Shown in pieces: positions 34,605 through 41,478 of a stretch of 64,000 nucleotides of DNA. Under the pieces are notes generated by a model. It searched no databases. It was not told the origin of the DNA and saw only the letters and a program-made list of their open reading frames with translations. A program made the position numbers and the translations under genes. Within the stretch, counting starts at the first letter, position 1, and the number at the start of each line of letters is the position of its first letter. Source of the DNA: Cellulomonas soli (GTDB lineage Bacteria; Actinomycetota; Actinomycetes; Actinomycetales; Cellulomonadaceae); NCBI RefSeq assembly GCF_013409305.1, contig NZ_JACBZJ010000001.1, positions 3,100,001 to 3,164,000 on the forward strand, given 5' to 3'.

Positions 34605-34624
34605 TTTGGCCCGATTGGGGCAAA
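34605..34624. promoter_or_regulatory. Inverted repeat in EAL/peptide intergenic region
   Basis: TTTGGCCC-GATT-GGGGCAAA pairs with one mismatch. It stands out from the surroundings by its A/T content and is 77-96 bp upstream of the EAL gene and 127-146 bp upstream of the small peptide gene. Confidence 0.45.
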
Positions 34625-34750
34625 GCGGTCGCTGACGTGCACGGACGTGCATTGGGGCGGCTTACTCCGTGCGGGCAGGGGACAGGAGGCCCTCGCGTCC
34701 GTCATCATGTTGTTGACCCTTCGTCACCCACGCATGACAGGAGATCCACC

Positions 34751-34894
34751 ATGTCCCGCAAGATCCGCGCCCTCATCGCGACCGCCACCATCGCCTCCGC
34801 CCTCCTCCTCGGAGGCGGGGCTGCGGCTGCCGGTCTCGGCGGCTCCGTGGTCACGCCGCTCAGCGGCGGCGCCTCCGGCTGCTGCAAGCAGTGA
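34751..34894 (+). CDS. Small exported peptide (47 aa), possible signalling peptide precursor
   Basis: ATG 34751 has AGGAG 8 nt upstream. The product starts MSRKIRALIATATIASALLLG, a basic n-region and hydrophobic core; a signal-peptidase-like GGAAAA stretch leads to a short tail GLGGSVVTPLSGGASGCCKQ of about 20 residues ending in two cysteines. A strong hairpin terminator begins 6 bp after the stop, so it is its own transcription unit. The next gene is an XRE/TPR regulator on the same strand. The combination suggests an exported peptide sensed by that regulator, as in Phr/PapR/SHP systems; a bacteriocin-like or structural role is also possible. I know of no named family. Confidence 0.72.
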   Translation: MSRKIRALIATATIASALLLGGGAAAAGLGGSVVTPLSGGASGCCKQ

Positions 34895-34900
34895 CCTCCC

Positions 34901-34936
34901 GAGGGCCCTGCGTCGTGCCGGCGACGCGGGGCCCTC
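34901..34936 (+). terminator. Terminator hairpin after the small peptide gene
   Basis: GAGGGCCCTGCGTCG (34901-34915) pairs with CGACGCGGGGCCCTC (34922-34936) with one mismatch and a 6-nt loop, starting 6 bp after the stop. Confidence 0.85.
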
Positions 34937-35003
34937 GTGCGCGGGGCCCCGCGCGTGCTCCGACAGGGGCTCGGGCCGGGGTCCTGTGCCTGCTCACGGG
35001 GGT

Positions 35004-35069
35004 TCTCTCACACGACCGGGTGAGAGAGTGGGTGAGAATGGTGCGTTCTGGCGGCGTCACACGTACAAT
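35004..35069 (+). promoter_or_regulatory. Operator half-sites and -10 of the XRE/TPR regulator gene
   Basis: TCTCTCAC (35004-35011) and GTGAGAGA (35020-35027) form a perfect 8-bp inverted repeat with an 8-bp spacer; a third half-site GTGAGAAT lies at 35032-35039. TACAAT at 35064-35069 is a near-consensus -10, 8 nt before the ATG, with no good -35. This suggests a leaderless mRNA controlled by a factor bound at the half-sites, probably the XRE protein itself. Confidence 0.7.
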
Positions 35070-35077
35070 GACAGGCC

Positions 35078-36397
35078 ATGACGACCATTGCTGACCGTGT
35101 GCGCGAGGCCAGGCTCGCAGCGGGGCTGTCTCAGACGGCCCTTGCCGGCTCGATCTTCTCGCCCAGCTACATCTCCCTCATCGAAGCGGGACGGCGCGAG
35201 CCCACCGACTCCGCACTCGGCGTCCTCGCAGGCCGCCTCGGCACCACGCTCGAGTTCCTCAAGCACGGCGAGGACGGACCGAACGAGGCGCGCACGCGCC
35301 TCGAGGTCGACTACGCCAAGCTGGCCCTGCAGTCCGGCTCCCCGGACGACGCGCGCAGCCGCATCGAGGCCCTCGACCTCGCCGTCATCACGCCCACCCT
35401 GCGCGTCGAGGCCCTGACGGCGCTGGCGCGGGCCCACGAGGTGCTCGGGAACCTCGAGGCCGCGGTGGCCGTCCTCGAGCCGCTGCTGGCCGACTCGCGC
35501 GACCGTGGGCACCACCTCGAGTCGGCGACGCTGGCCAACGCGCTCGTCGGGGCCTACCTCGAGGCCGGGGACCTGCACCGCAGCGTCGAGGTGGGTGAGC
35601 GCACGCTCGCCGACCTCGAGGCCGCGCAGCTCACCGGCACGGACGAGCACCTCCGGCTCGCCTCGACGGTCCTGTGGGCCTATGTCGAGCGGGGCGACCT
35701 GCTCTACGCGACGCACCGGGCGGCTGAGCTCATCCGGATCGCCGAAGAGGTCGGCACGCCCCGTGGGCGTGGCAGCGTCTACTGGAACGCCGCCCTGGTG
35801 GCCGAGCAGCGCCGCGACTACGAGCTCGCGCAGAGCTACACCGAGCGTGCTCTCGCTCTGCTGTCCGAGGGCGAGCGCGACCGGGACCTGCCGCGGCTGC
35901 GGCTCAACTACGCGTGGCTGCTGCTGCGCTGCGAGCCCCCGGAGCCTGCCGCCGCGCTCGAGCAGATCGCCAAGGTCGCGCCCGACCTGTCGGTGCTCGG
36001 CTCGGAGCTCGACCTGGCACGCGTCGAGGTCGAGAGCTCCCGCGCGCACCTGCTGCTCGACAACTTCGACGCTGCCGAGTCGTTCGCCCGTGCGGCGATC
36101 GCGCGGCTCGGCGACCTGCCGCGTCTGGAGTGTGCGTTCGCCCACATCGCGCTCGGTGACGCGCTGCACGCCCAGCACGACGAGGACGGTGCGGTCGCGG
36201 CCTACGGCTACGCGGCGGACACGCTCGGCATGATGTCCGCGACGCGGCACTCCGCTGCGGCGTGGCGCGACCTCGGCGACCGGATGCTGCGTGACGGCGA
36301 CGGCGCGGGGGCTGCGCGGGCCTTCGACCGCGCACTGCGGGAGGTCGGGTTCCGGCCGTCGGTCTCGAACGTCACGTGGGTCTCGCGGTCGTTCTGA
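35078..36397 (+). CDS. XRE-family HTH regulator with TPR domain (RRNPP-like receptor candidate)
   Basis: 439 residues. Residues 5-60 form an HTH_3 domain (ADRVREARLAAGLSQTALA, SPSYISLIEAGRREPTDSALGVLAGRLG). From about residue 75 to 430 the protein is all-helical with TPR-like spacing (ALARAHEVLGNLEAAVAVLEPLL, ANALVGAYLEAGDLHRSVEVGERTL, WNAALVAEQRRDYELAQSYTERALALL, AAWRDLGDRMLRDGDGAGAARAFDRAL). HTH plus a long TPR array is the architecture of peptide-sensing PlcR/Rgg/AimR-like regulators, and a small exported peptide gene lies immediately upstream. No catalytic domain is seen. It is followed by a terminator shared with rpsT. The regulatory targets other than itself are unknown. Confidence 0.88.
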   Translation: MTTIADRVREARLAAGLSQTALAGSIFSPSYISLIEAGRREPTDSALGVLAGRLGTTLEFLKHGEDGPNEARTRLEVDYAKLALQSGSPDDARSRIEALDLAVITPTLRVEALTALARAHEVLGNLEAAVAVLEPLLADSRDRGHHLESATLANALVGAYLEAGDLHRSVEVGERTLADLEAAQLTGTDEHLRLASTVLWAYVERGDLLYATHRAAELIRIAEEVGTPRGRGSVYWNAALVAEQRRDYELAQSYTERALALLSEGERDRDLPRLRLNYAWLLLRCEPPEPAAALEQIAKVAPDLSVLGSELDLARVEVESSRAHLLLDNFDAAESFARAAIARLGDLPRLECAFAHIALGDALHAQHDEDGAVAAYGYAADTLGMMSATRHSAAAWRDLGDRMLRDGDGAGAARAFDRALREVGFRPSVSNVTWVSRSF

Positions 36398-36438
36398 CCG
36401 GACCTGTCCCGGCCGCCTCCGGGCGGTCGGGACACAGG

Positions 36439-36474
36439 TGAGGGCGTCACCCCGCAGGGGGGGTGACGCCCTCA
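36439..36474. terminator. Bidirectional terminator between XRE regulator and rpsT
   Basis: TGAGGGCGTCACCCC (36439-36453) pairs perfectly with 36460-36474 across a 6-nt loop. It lies between convergent genes. Confidence 0.88.
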
Positions 36475-36536
36475 GTTGTCCGTGTCGCGTGCGCGTCCCG
36501 CGAGGTGGTGCTCGCGATCACCGCACGACGGGTGCC

Positions 36537-36797
36537 TCAGAGCGAGCCGACGGCCTTCGCCAGCGCCGACTTCTTGTTGGCGGCCTGGTTGGCGTGGATG
36601 ACGCCCTTGGAGACGGCCTTGTCGAGCTTCTTCGAGGCGAGGGCGAGCGCGGACTGCGCCGCGTCCTTGTCGCCACCGGCGACCGCCTCGCGCACCCGAC
36701 GCACGTGCGTCTTGAGCTCGGACTTGACGGCCTTGTTGCGCAGACGAGCCTTCTCGTTCGTCTTGATGCGCTTGATCTGGGACTTGATGTTGGCCAC
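36537..36797 (-). CDS. rpsT: 30S ribosomal protein S20
   Basis: 86 residues, the normal length. [39 protein letters not shown] and [33 protein letters not shown] are the conserved rRNA-binding helices of bS20, which sits at the bottom of the 30S body. It is transcribed alone on the minus strand, with a leader of up to 140 nt up to the PemK gene. Its position between holA and lepA is standard for actinobacteria, but accessory genes have been inserted on both sides. Confidence 0.98.
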   Translation of the reverse strand: MANIKSQIKRIKTNEKARLRNKAVKSELKTHVRRVREAVAGGDKDAAQSALALASKKLDKAVSKGVIHANQAANKKSALAKAVGSL

Positions 36798-36941
36798 GTG
36801 TGGACTCTCTGGTGTGTTCGCCGAAGCGATCTGAACAGGTCGTAGAGGGCGTGCACAGCTCCGGGACTGGGGCGTGGGGACACCCGCGGGGAGGAGCTGG
36901 GCTTGTGCCCGCCGACCCGGGCGGACACGCGGTGGACGATG

Positions 36942-37481
36942 TTACCAGCCGTGGTGCTGCGCGAGCGAGTCGGTGACGCGGCGGAACACGTCCGGCGGCA
37001 GGACGGCGCCCTCGCGGCGCACGGCGGCGGGGTCGACGCGCAGCACGCGGTCGAGCCTGACCTCGCTCGGCCGGCCCTGGCGGTCCCACGGTCCGGAGCC
37101 GATGTCGGTCCAGGCCCTGCCCTGCCGTGCCTGGGCCGCGGCGTCGCGGTCGTGGTCCTTGCTGGTCAGGGGGAGCGCCAGCAGCACAGGGCCGTCGCGG
37201 CCGACGAGCAGGACGGGCCGGTCCTTGCCCTGGCGAGGGTCCTCCTCGTACGGGACCCAGGTCCAGACGATCTCGCCGGGGTCGGGGCGACCGTCCGGAG
37301 AGGGGGAGTACTGCGTCCGCACCGGGCCGGTGTGGTCCGGGAGCGCTCCGGGTGCGCCGCGAGCTGGTACCGGGGCGGGCGAGGGGCCCGGGGTCCGACG
37401 GTCGGTCGGGCGGGTCCGTGAGCCCCCGCGACCGGTGAGGGTTCGCAGGAGGGCGTGCACGCGGCGTGTCCAGCGAGGCAT
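36942..37481 (-). CDS. PemK/MazF-like toxin family protein
   Basis: 179 residues. The C-terminal 110 residues contain the PemK/MazF pattern GEIVWTWVPYEEDPRQGKDRPVLLVGRDG ... LLALPLTSKDHD ... SEVRLDRVLRVDPAAVRREGAVLPPDVFRRVTDSL. The first 60 residues are a basic, Pro-rich extension, absent from classic MazF. MazF enzymes cleave mRNA at short motifs. It is the third gene of a tight operon (9-bp gap after the ribbon-helix-helix gene, which follows an SPFH gene). The RHH protein would be the obvious antitoxin, but this actinobacterial subgroup has no proven toxicity that I know of. Confidence 0.82.
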   Translation of the reverse strand: MPRWTRRVHALLRTLTGRGGSRTRPTDRRTPGPSPAPVPARGAPGALPDHTGPVRTQYSPSPDGRPDPGEIVWTWVPYEEDPRQGKDRPVLLVGRDGPVLLALPLTSKDHDRDAAAQARQGRAWTDIGSGPWDRQGRPSEVRLDRVLRVDPAAVRREGAVLPPDVFRRVTDSLAQHHGW

Positions 37482-37490
37482 GCGGTGACC

Positions 37491-37817
37491 CTAGTGGCCG
37501 GCCTGCCCGCCGACCTGGGGCGCCGGAGCCGGAGCCGGAGCCGGAGCAGGAGGCGGGTCGACGTCGGGACCGGGACGAGCGTCCCCGCTCGGGGCCGCAC
37601 GTCTGGGTCGTCCGCGGCGTGGCAGCGGCCCTGCACCCGAGGGTGTGCGGCCCGCGTCGTCGAGCGCGCGACGCAGCAGCATCTCGACGTGCGCGTTGAG
37701 CGAGCGCAGGTCGTCGGCGGCCCAGCGGGCGAGCGCGTCGTGCACGGCCGGGTCGAGGCGCAGCAGGACCGCGCGCCGTTCCCGGCGCGCGGTCTGCTGC
37801 GGCTCGTCAGCCGTCAT
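37491..37817 (-). CDS. Ribbon-helix-helix (Arc/HicB-like) DNA-binding protein
   Basis: 108 residues. Residues about 12-55 fit an RHH dimer unit (RRAVLLRLDPAVHDALARWAADDLRSLNAHVEMLLRRALDDAG). A disordered, Pro/Ala/Arg-rich tail follows (PPPAPAPAPAPAPQ), the length expected for an antitoxin tail that could wrap a MazF-like partner. It lies 10 bp after the SPFH stop and 9 bp before the PemK-like start. It may autoregulate the operon at the duplicated TGATATC boxes upstream of the SPFH gene. Confidence 0.82.
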   Translation of the reverse strand: MTADEPQQTARRERRAVLLRLDPAVHDALARWAADDLRSLNAHVEMLLRRALDDAGRTPSGAGPLPRRGRPRRAAPSGDARPGPDVDPPPAPAPAPAPAPQVGGQAGH

Positions 37818-37827
37818 CGCGCGCGGC

Positions 37828-38790
37828 TCACGTGTAGAGGCTCCCGGCGTTGACGACGGGGGTCGCCCGGGAGTCGCCGCAGAGCACGACGAGCAGGTTC
37901 GAGACCATGGCGGCCTTGCGCTCCTCGTCGAGCGTGACGACGTCGTCCTGCTCGAGGCGGGCGAGCGCGGTCTCGACCATGGACACCGCGCCTTCGACGA
38001 TCTTCTCGCGGGCGGCGATGATCGCGCCGGCCTGCTGGCGCTGCAGCATCGCCTGCGCGATCTCGGGGGCGTAGGCGAGGTGCGAGATACGGGCCTCGAC
38101 GACCTCGATCCCGGCGATCGCGACGCGTGCGGCGACCTCGACGGCGAGCTCGTGGCTGACCTGCTCGGTGGACCCGCGCAGGGTCGCCTCGCCTTCGTCC
38201 GCGTTGTCGTACGGGTGGCTCGTCGCGACGTGCCGCAGCGCCGCCTCGGCCTGCACCTCGACGAAGTCGGTGAACGACTCGACGGCGAAGGACGCGTGCG
38301 CGGTGTCGGCCACCCGCCAGACCACGATCGCGGCGATGTCGATCGGGTTGCCGTCGGCGTCGTTGACCTTCAGGCCGCTGGTCTCGAAGTTGCGCACGCG
38401 CACCGACACGCGGCGGCGGGTGGTGAGCGGCAGCGTCAGCACGAGGCCGTTGCGGCGCACGGTGCCCATGTACCGGCCGAAGAGCTGCACGACCTTCGTC
38501 TCGCCGGGGCTGACGACGACGAGCGAGGCGAGCAGCAGGATCCCGGCGAGCAGCAGCAGCGTGCCGCCGACGCCGAGCACGGTCGAGGTGCTTCCCGTGG
38601 TCTGGTCGGCCTGGATGGCCCCTGCCGCGCCCGCGCCGATCAGGAGGAGTGCAGCGAGCACGCCGAGGGCGCCGTTGGCCGTCCAGGCCTGGTGCTCGTG
38701 GAGGTCGAACCGCGGCGCGACCTGCACCGTGGACAGGTCGGGATCGCCCCCTGCCGGCTGTTCCAGCGGCGGGGTGGCGGGTGCGTTCAT
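37828..38790 (-). CDS. SPFH domain membrane scaffold protein
   Basis: 320 residues from ATG 38790. Two predicted helices (residues about 40-60 and 68-93) are followed by the SPFH/band 7 domain: [66 protein letters not shown], and a helical tail [45 protein letters not shown] proteins oligomerise on membranes and organise lipid microdomains. It is first in an operon with an RHH protein and a PemK-like protein, an unusual company for a scaffold. Confidence 0.9.
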   Translation of the reverse strand: MNAPATPPLEQPAGGDPDLSTVQVAPRFDLHEHQAWTANGALGVLAALLLIGAGAAGAIQADQTTGSTSTVLGVGGTLLLLAGILLLASLVVVSPGETKVVQLFGRYMGTVRRNGLVLTLPLTTRRRVSVRVRNFETSGLKVNDADGNPIDIAAIVVWRVADTAHASFAVESFTDFVEVQAEAALRHVATSHPYDNADEGEATLRGSTEQVSHELAVEVAARVAIAGIEVVEARISHLAYAPEIAQAMLQRQQAGAIIAAREKIVEGAVSMVETALARLEQDDVVTLDEERKAAMVSNLLVVLCGDSRATPVVNAGSLYT

Positions 38791-38835
38791 GGTGACTGCT
38801 CCTCCTGGTCGGACTGATCCCCGATGACGCGCCGA

Positions 38836-38870
38836 TGATATCAGTTTTCGGCTTGAGTGATATCTGTTTT
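38836..38870. promoter_or_regulatory. Duplicated TGATATC(A/T)GTTTT box upstream of SPFH operon
   Basis: TGATATCAGTTTT (38836-38848) and TGATATCTGTTTT (38858-38870) are direct repeats 22 bp (two helical turns) apart in an AT-rich island. The first contains the palindrome TGATATCA, and on the minus strand TATCAT could be a -10 for the SPFH operon. The geometry suits two dimers of an RHH- or PadR-type repressor. Confidence 0.7.
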
Positions 38871-38896
38871 TGCGGTGCGGGCTCGGGCGCCGTGCC

Positions 38897-38925
38897 GTAA
38901 CGCGGCGGTGACACCGCGGCGTTAC
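38897..38925. promoter_or_regulatory. Inverted repeat just upstream of ATP-grasp gene
   Basis: GTAACGC (38897-38903) and GCGTTAC (38919-38925) flank an inner CGGTGACACCG palindrome, ending 10 bp before the ATG at 38936. Possible operator of the ATP-grasp/alpha-E/transglutaminase operon. Confidence 0.5.
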
Positions 38926-38935
38926 TGTCACGCCC

Positions 38936-40555
38936 ATGGCGGACCTCTTCGACGACTACCCCGAGGGTCGGGCCTGGGACGAGATGGTCGACCAGGAGAC
39001 CGGGCCGCGCGCCGCCTACAGGCACGTGCACGGCGCGCTGGCCCAACTCTCGGCGGGCGAGCTGCGCGCCCGGGCCGACACGCTCGCGAGGTCCTACCTC
39101 GCCGAGGGTGTGACCTTCGACTTCGCCGGCGAGGAACGTCCCTTCCCGCTCGACGTCGTGCCACGGGTGCTCGGAGGCGACGAGTGGGAGCACGTCGCAC
39201 CCGGGGTCGCGCAGCGCGTGCGGGCGCTCGAGGCGTTCCTCGCCGACGTGTACGGACCGCAGAAGGCCATCGCCGACGGGGTCGTGCCCCGGTCGGTCAT
39301 CGTCTCCTCCACGCACTTCCACCGGGCCGCGCACGGCATCCAGCCGCCCAACGGCGTGCGGGTGCACGTCTCGGGCATCGACCTGGTGCGCGACAGCCTC
39401 GGTGACTGGCGGGTCCTCGAGGACAACGTGCGGGTGCCCTCCGGGGTCAGCTACGTGCTGTCCAACCGCCGCGCGATGGCGCAGACCTTCCCCGAGCTGT
39501 TCGCGGCCCTGCGCATCCGGCCCGTCGCCGACTACCCGCGACGCCTGCTGGCCGCCCTCACCGCGGCAGCCCCGTCAGGGGTGGACGACCCGACCGTCGT
39601 CGTCCTGACGCCCGGGGTGTTCAACAGCGCCTACTTCGAGCACACGCTGCTCGCCCGGACCATGGGCGTCGAGCTGGTCGAGGGACGCGACCTGTTCTGC
39701 GCCGGCGGGCGCGTGTGGATGCGCACCACGCAGGGACGTCGCCGCGTCGACGTCATCTACCGCCGGGTCGACGACGACTTCCTCGACCCGGTCGTGTTCC
39801 GGTCCGACTCGCTGCTGGGAAGCCCCGGGCTCCTCGACTGCGCGCGCAACGGCACCGTGACGATCGCCAACGCCGTCGGCAACGGCGTGGCCGACGACAA
39901 GCTGCTCTACACCTACCTGCCCGACCTCATCCGCTACCACCTCGGCGAGGAGCCGATCCTCGCGAACGTCGACACGTGGCGGCTCGAGGAGCCCGGTGCC
40001 CTGGCCGAGGTGCTCGACCGGCTCGACGAGCTCGTCGTCAAACCCGTCGACGGGTCCGGCGGCAAGGGGCTGGTCGTCGGACCGGCGGCCTCCCGCGCCG
40101 AGCTCGCGGCGCTGCGCACCCGGCTGCTCGCCGACCCGCGCGGCTGGATCGCGCAGCCCGTCGTGCAGCTGTCCACCGTCCCGACGCTCGTCGAGGACGG
40201 GCTGCGGCCCCGGCACGTCGACCTGCGGCCGTTCGCGGTCAACGACGGAGACCAGGTCTGGGTGCTGCCCGGCGGCCTCACCCGGGTCGCGCTCCCCGAG
40301 GGGCAGCTCGTCGTCAACTCCTCGCAGGGCGGGGGTTCGAAGGACACCTGGGTGCTCGGCGGCGCCGTGCCGCGTCGCTCGACGGCCGCGGCCGCCGGGG
40401 CCTCGCGGCCGGTGCCCGTCGACCACGCGGTACCGATCGAGTCCAACCCGAGCGACGTCCGCGTCCAGGTCATGCAGCAGCAGCAGTCCGCGCTGCAGCC
40501 GACGGTGCGGCAGCCGACCACGGCCGTGTCCACGGAAGGAGCCGACCCGTGCTGA
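38936..40555 (+). CDS. Circularly permuted ATP-grasp protein (DUF404/DUF407 type)
   Basis: 539 residues. Family blocks are VLGGDEWEHVAPGVAQRVRALEAFLADVYG, VSSTHFHRAAHGI, GIDLVRDSLGDWRVLEDNVRVPSGVSYVLSNRR, VVVLTPGVFNSAYFEHTLLARTMGVELVEGRDL, VIYRRVDDDFLDP, NGVADDKLLYTYLPDLIRYHLGEEPIL and VVKPVDGSGGKGLVVG, the last being the ATP-binding loop. The C-terminal tail (VMQQQQSALQPTV) is variable. These enzymes are predicted amide ligases, acting with alpha-E and transglutaminase proteins encoded next to them. The substrate is unknown. Confidence 0.93.
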   Translation: MADLFDDYPEGRAWDEMVDQETGPRAAYRHVHGALAQLSAGELRARADTLARSYLAEGVTFDFAGEERPFPLDVVPRVLGGDEWEHVAPGVAQRVRALEAFLADVYGPQKAIADGVVPRSVIVSSTHFHRAAHGIQPPNGVRVHVSGIDLVRDSLGDWRVLEDNVRVPSGVSYVLSNRRAMAQTFPELFAALRIRPVADYPRRLLAALTAAAPSGVDDPTVVVLTPGVFNSAYFEHTLLARTMGVELVEGRDLFCAGGRVWMRTTQGRRRVDVIYRRVDDDFLDPVVFRSDSLLGSPGLLDCARNGTVTIANAVGNGVADDKLLYTYLPDLIRYHLGEEPILANVDTWRLEEPGALAEVLDRLDELVVKPVDGSGGKGLVVGPAASRAELAALRTRLLADPRGWIAQPVVQLSTVPTLVEDGLRPRHVDLRPFAVNDGDQVWVLPGGLTRVALPEGQLVVNSSQGGGSKDTWVLGGAVPRRSTAAAAGASRPVPVDHAVPIESNPSDVRVQVMQQQQSALQPTVRQPTTAVSTEGADPC

Positions 40556-41478
40556 GCCGCATCGCCGAGTCCCTGTTCTGGATCGGTCGGTACGTCGAGC
40601 GCGCCGACGACACCGCGCGCCTGCTCGACGTGCACGTGCAGATCCTGCTCGAGGACCCCTGGGCAGAGGAGGACCTGGCCTGCCGCTCGCTGCTGTCCGT
40701 CATGGACCGTGCGGCGCCGCCCGCCGACATCCCGGTCGGCCGCGAGCACGTGCTCGACATGCTCGCCTACGACCGTTTCGCGCCCTCGTCCATCGCCGGA
40801 TCCCTCGTCTCCGCCCGCGAGAACGCCCGCCGGGCCCGCGAGACCATCTCGACCGAGCTGTGGGAGTGCCTGAACGCCGCGTGGAACCAGCTGCCGTCGC
40901 AGATGCGTCCCGCCCGCCCGCACGACTACTTCCGCTGGGTACGCGAACGCGCCGCGATCGTCGCCGGGATCATGGACTCGGCGACCTCGCGTGACGAGAC
41001 CTGGCAGTTCATGGTGCTCGGGCGCTCGATCGAGCGCGCTGACATGACCGCGCGGCTGCTCACCACGCGCGAGCTGGCCGGAGCCGCAGGTCCCGGCTGG
41101 ACGACGCTGCTGCGCTCGTGCGGCGCGCACGAGTCGTTCCTGCGCACCTACCGTGGGGCCGCCTCCGACGAACGGGCCGCCGGGTTCCTGCTGCTGGACC
41201 GGCTCTTCCCGCGATCGATCGTCTACGCGCTCAACCAGGCCGAGGCGTGCCTGGCCGCGCTCGAGCCGACCACCGACCGCACGAGCGTCGACGACGCCCG
41301 CCGACACATCGGCTTCGTCCGCACGAACCTCGAGTACAGGCCGCTGATCGAGGTGCTCGACGACCTTCCCCGGGAGATGGAACAGGTGCAGCGCGCGTGC
41401 TCGGCCGCCAGCGACGCGATCCGCGGCCGCTACTTCCCCTCGGGCGCGACGACGACCTGGGTCGGCGAGGCGCTGTGA
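40549..41478 (+). CDS. Alpha-E domain-containing protein
   Basis: 309 residues from GTG 40549, overlapping the ATP-grasp stop, with GGAAGGAG upstream. It is all-helical, opening with the family signature MLSRIAESLFWIGRYVERADDTARLLDVH and repeated in the middle as QFMVLGRSIERADMTARLL. The alpha-E domain is a partner of circularly permuted ATP-grasp ligases; it may itself be catalytic or hold the substrate. It overlaps the transglutaminase gene by 4 bp, so all three are translationally coupled. Confidence 0.93.
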   Translation: MLSRIAESLFWIGRYVERADDTARLLDVHVQILLEDPWAEEDLACRSLLSVMDRAAPPADIPVGREHVLDMLAYDRFAPSSIAGSLVSARENARRARETISTELWECLNAAWNQLPSQMRPARPHDYFRWVRERAAIVAGIMDSATSRDETWQFMVLGRSIERADMTARLLTTRELAGAAGPGWTTLLRSCGAHESFLRTYRGAASDERAAGFLLLDRLFPRSIVYALNQAEACLAALEPTTDRTSVDDARRHIGFVRTNLEYRPLIEVLDDLPREMEQVQRACSAASDAIRGRYFPSGATTTWVGEAL

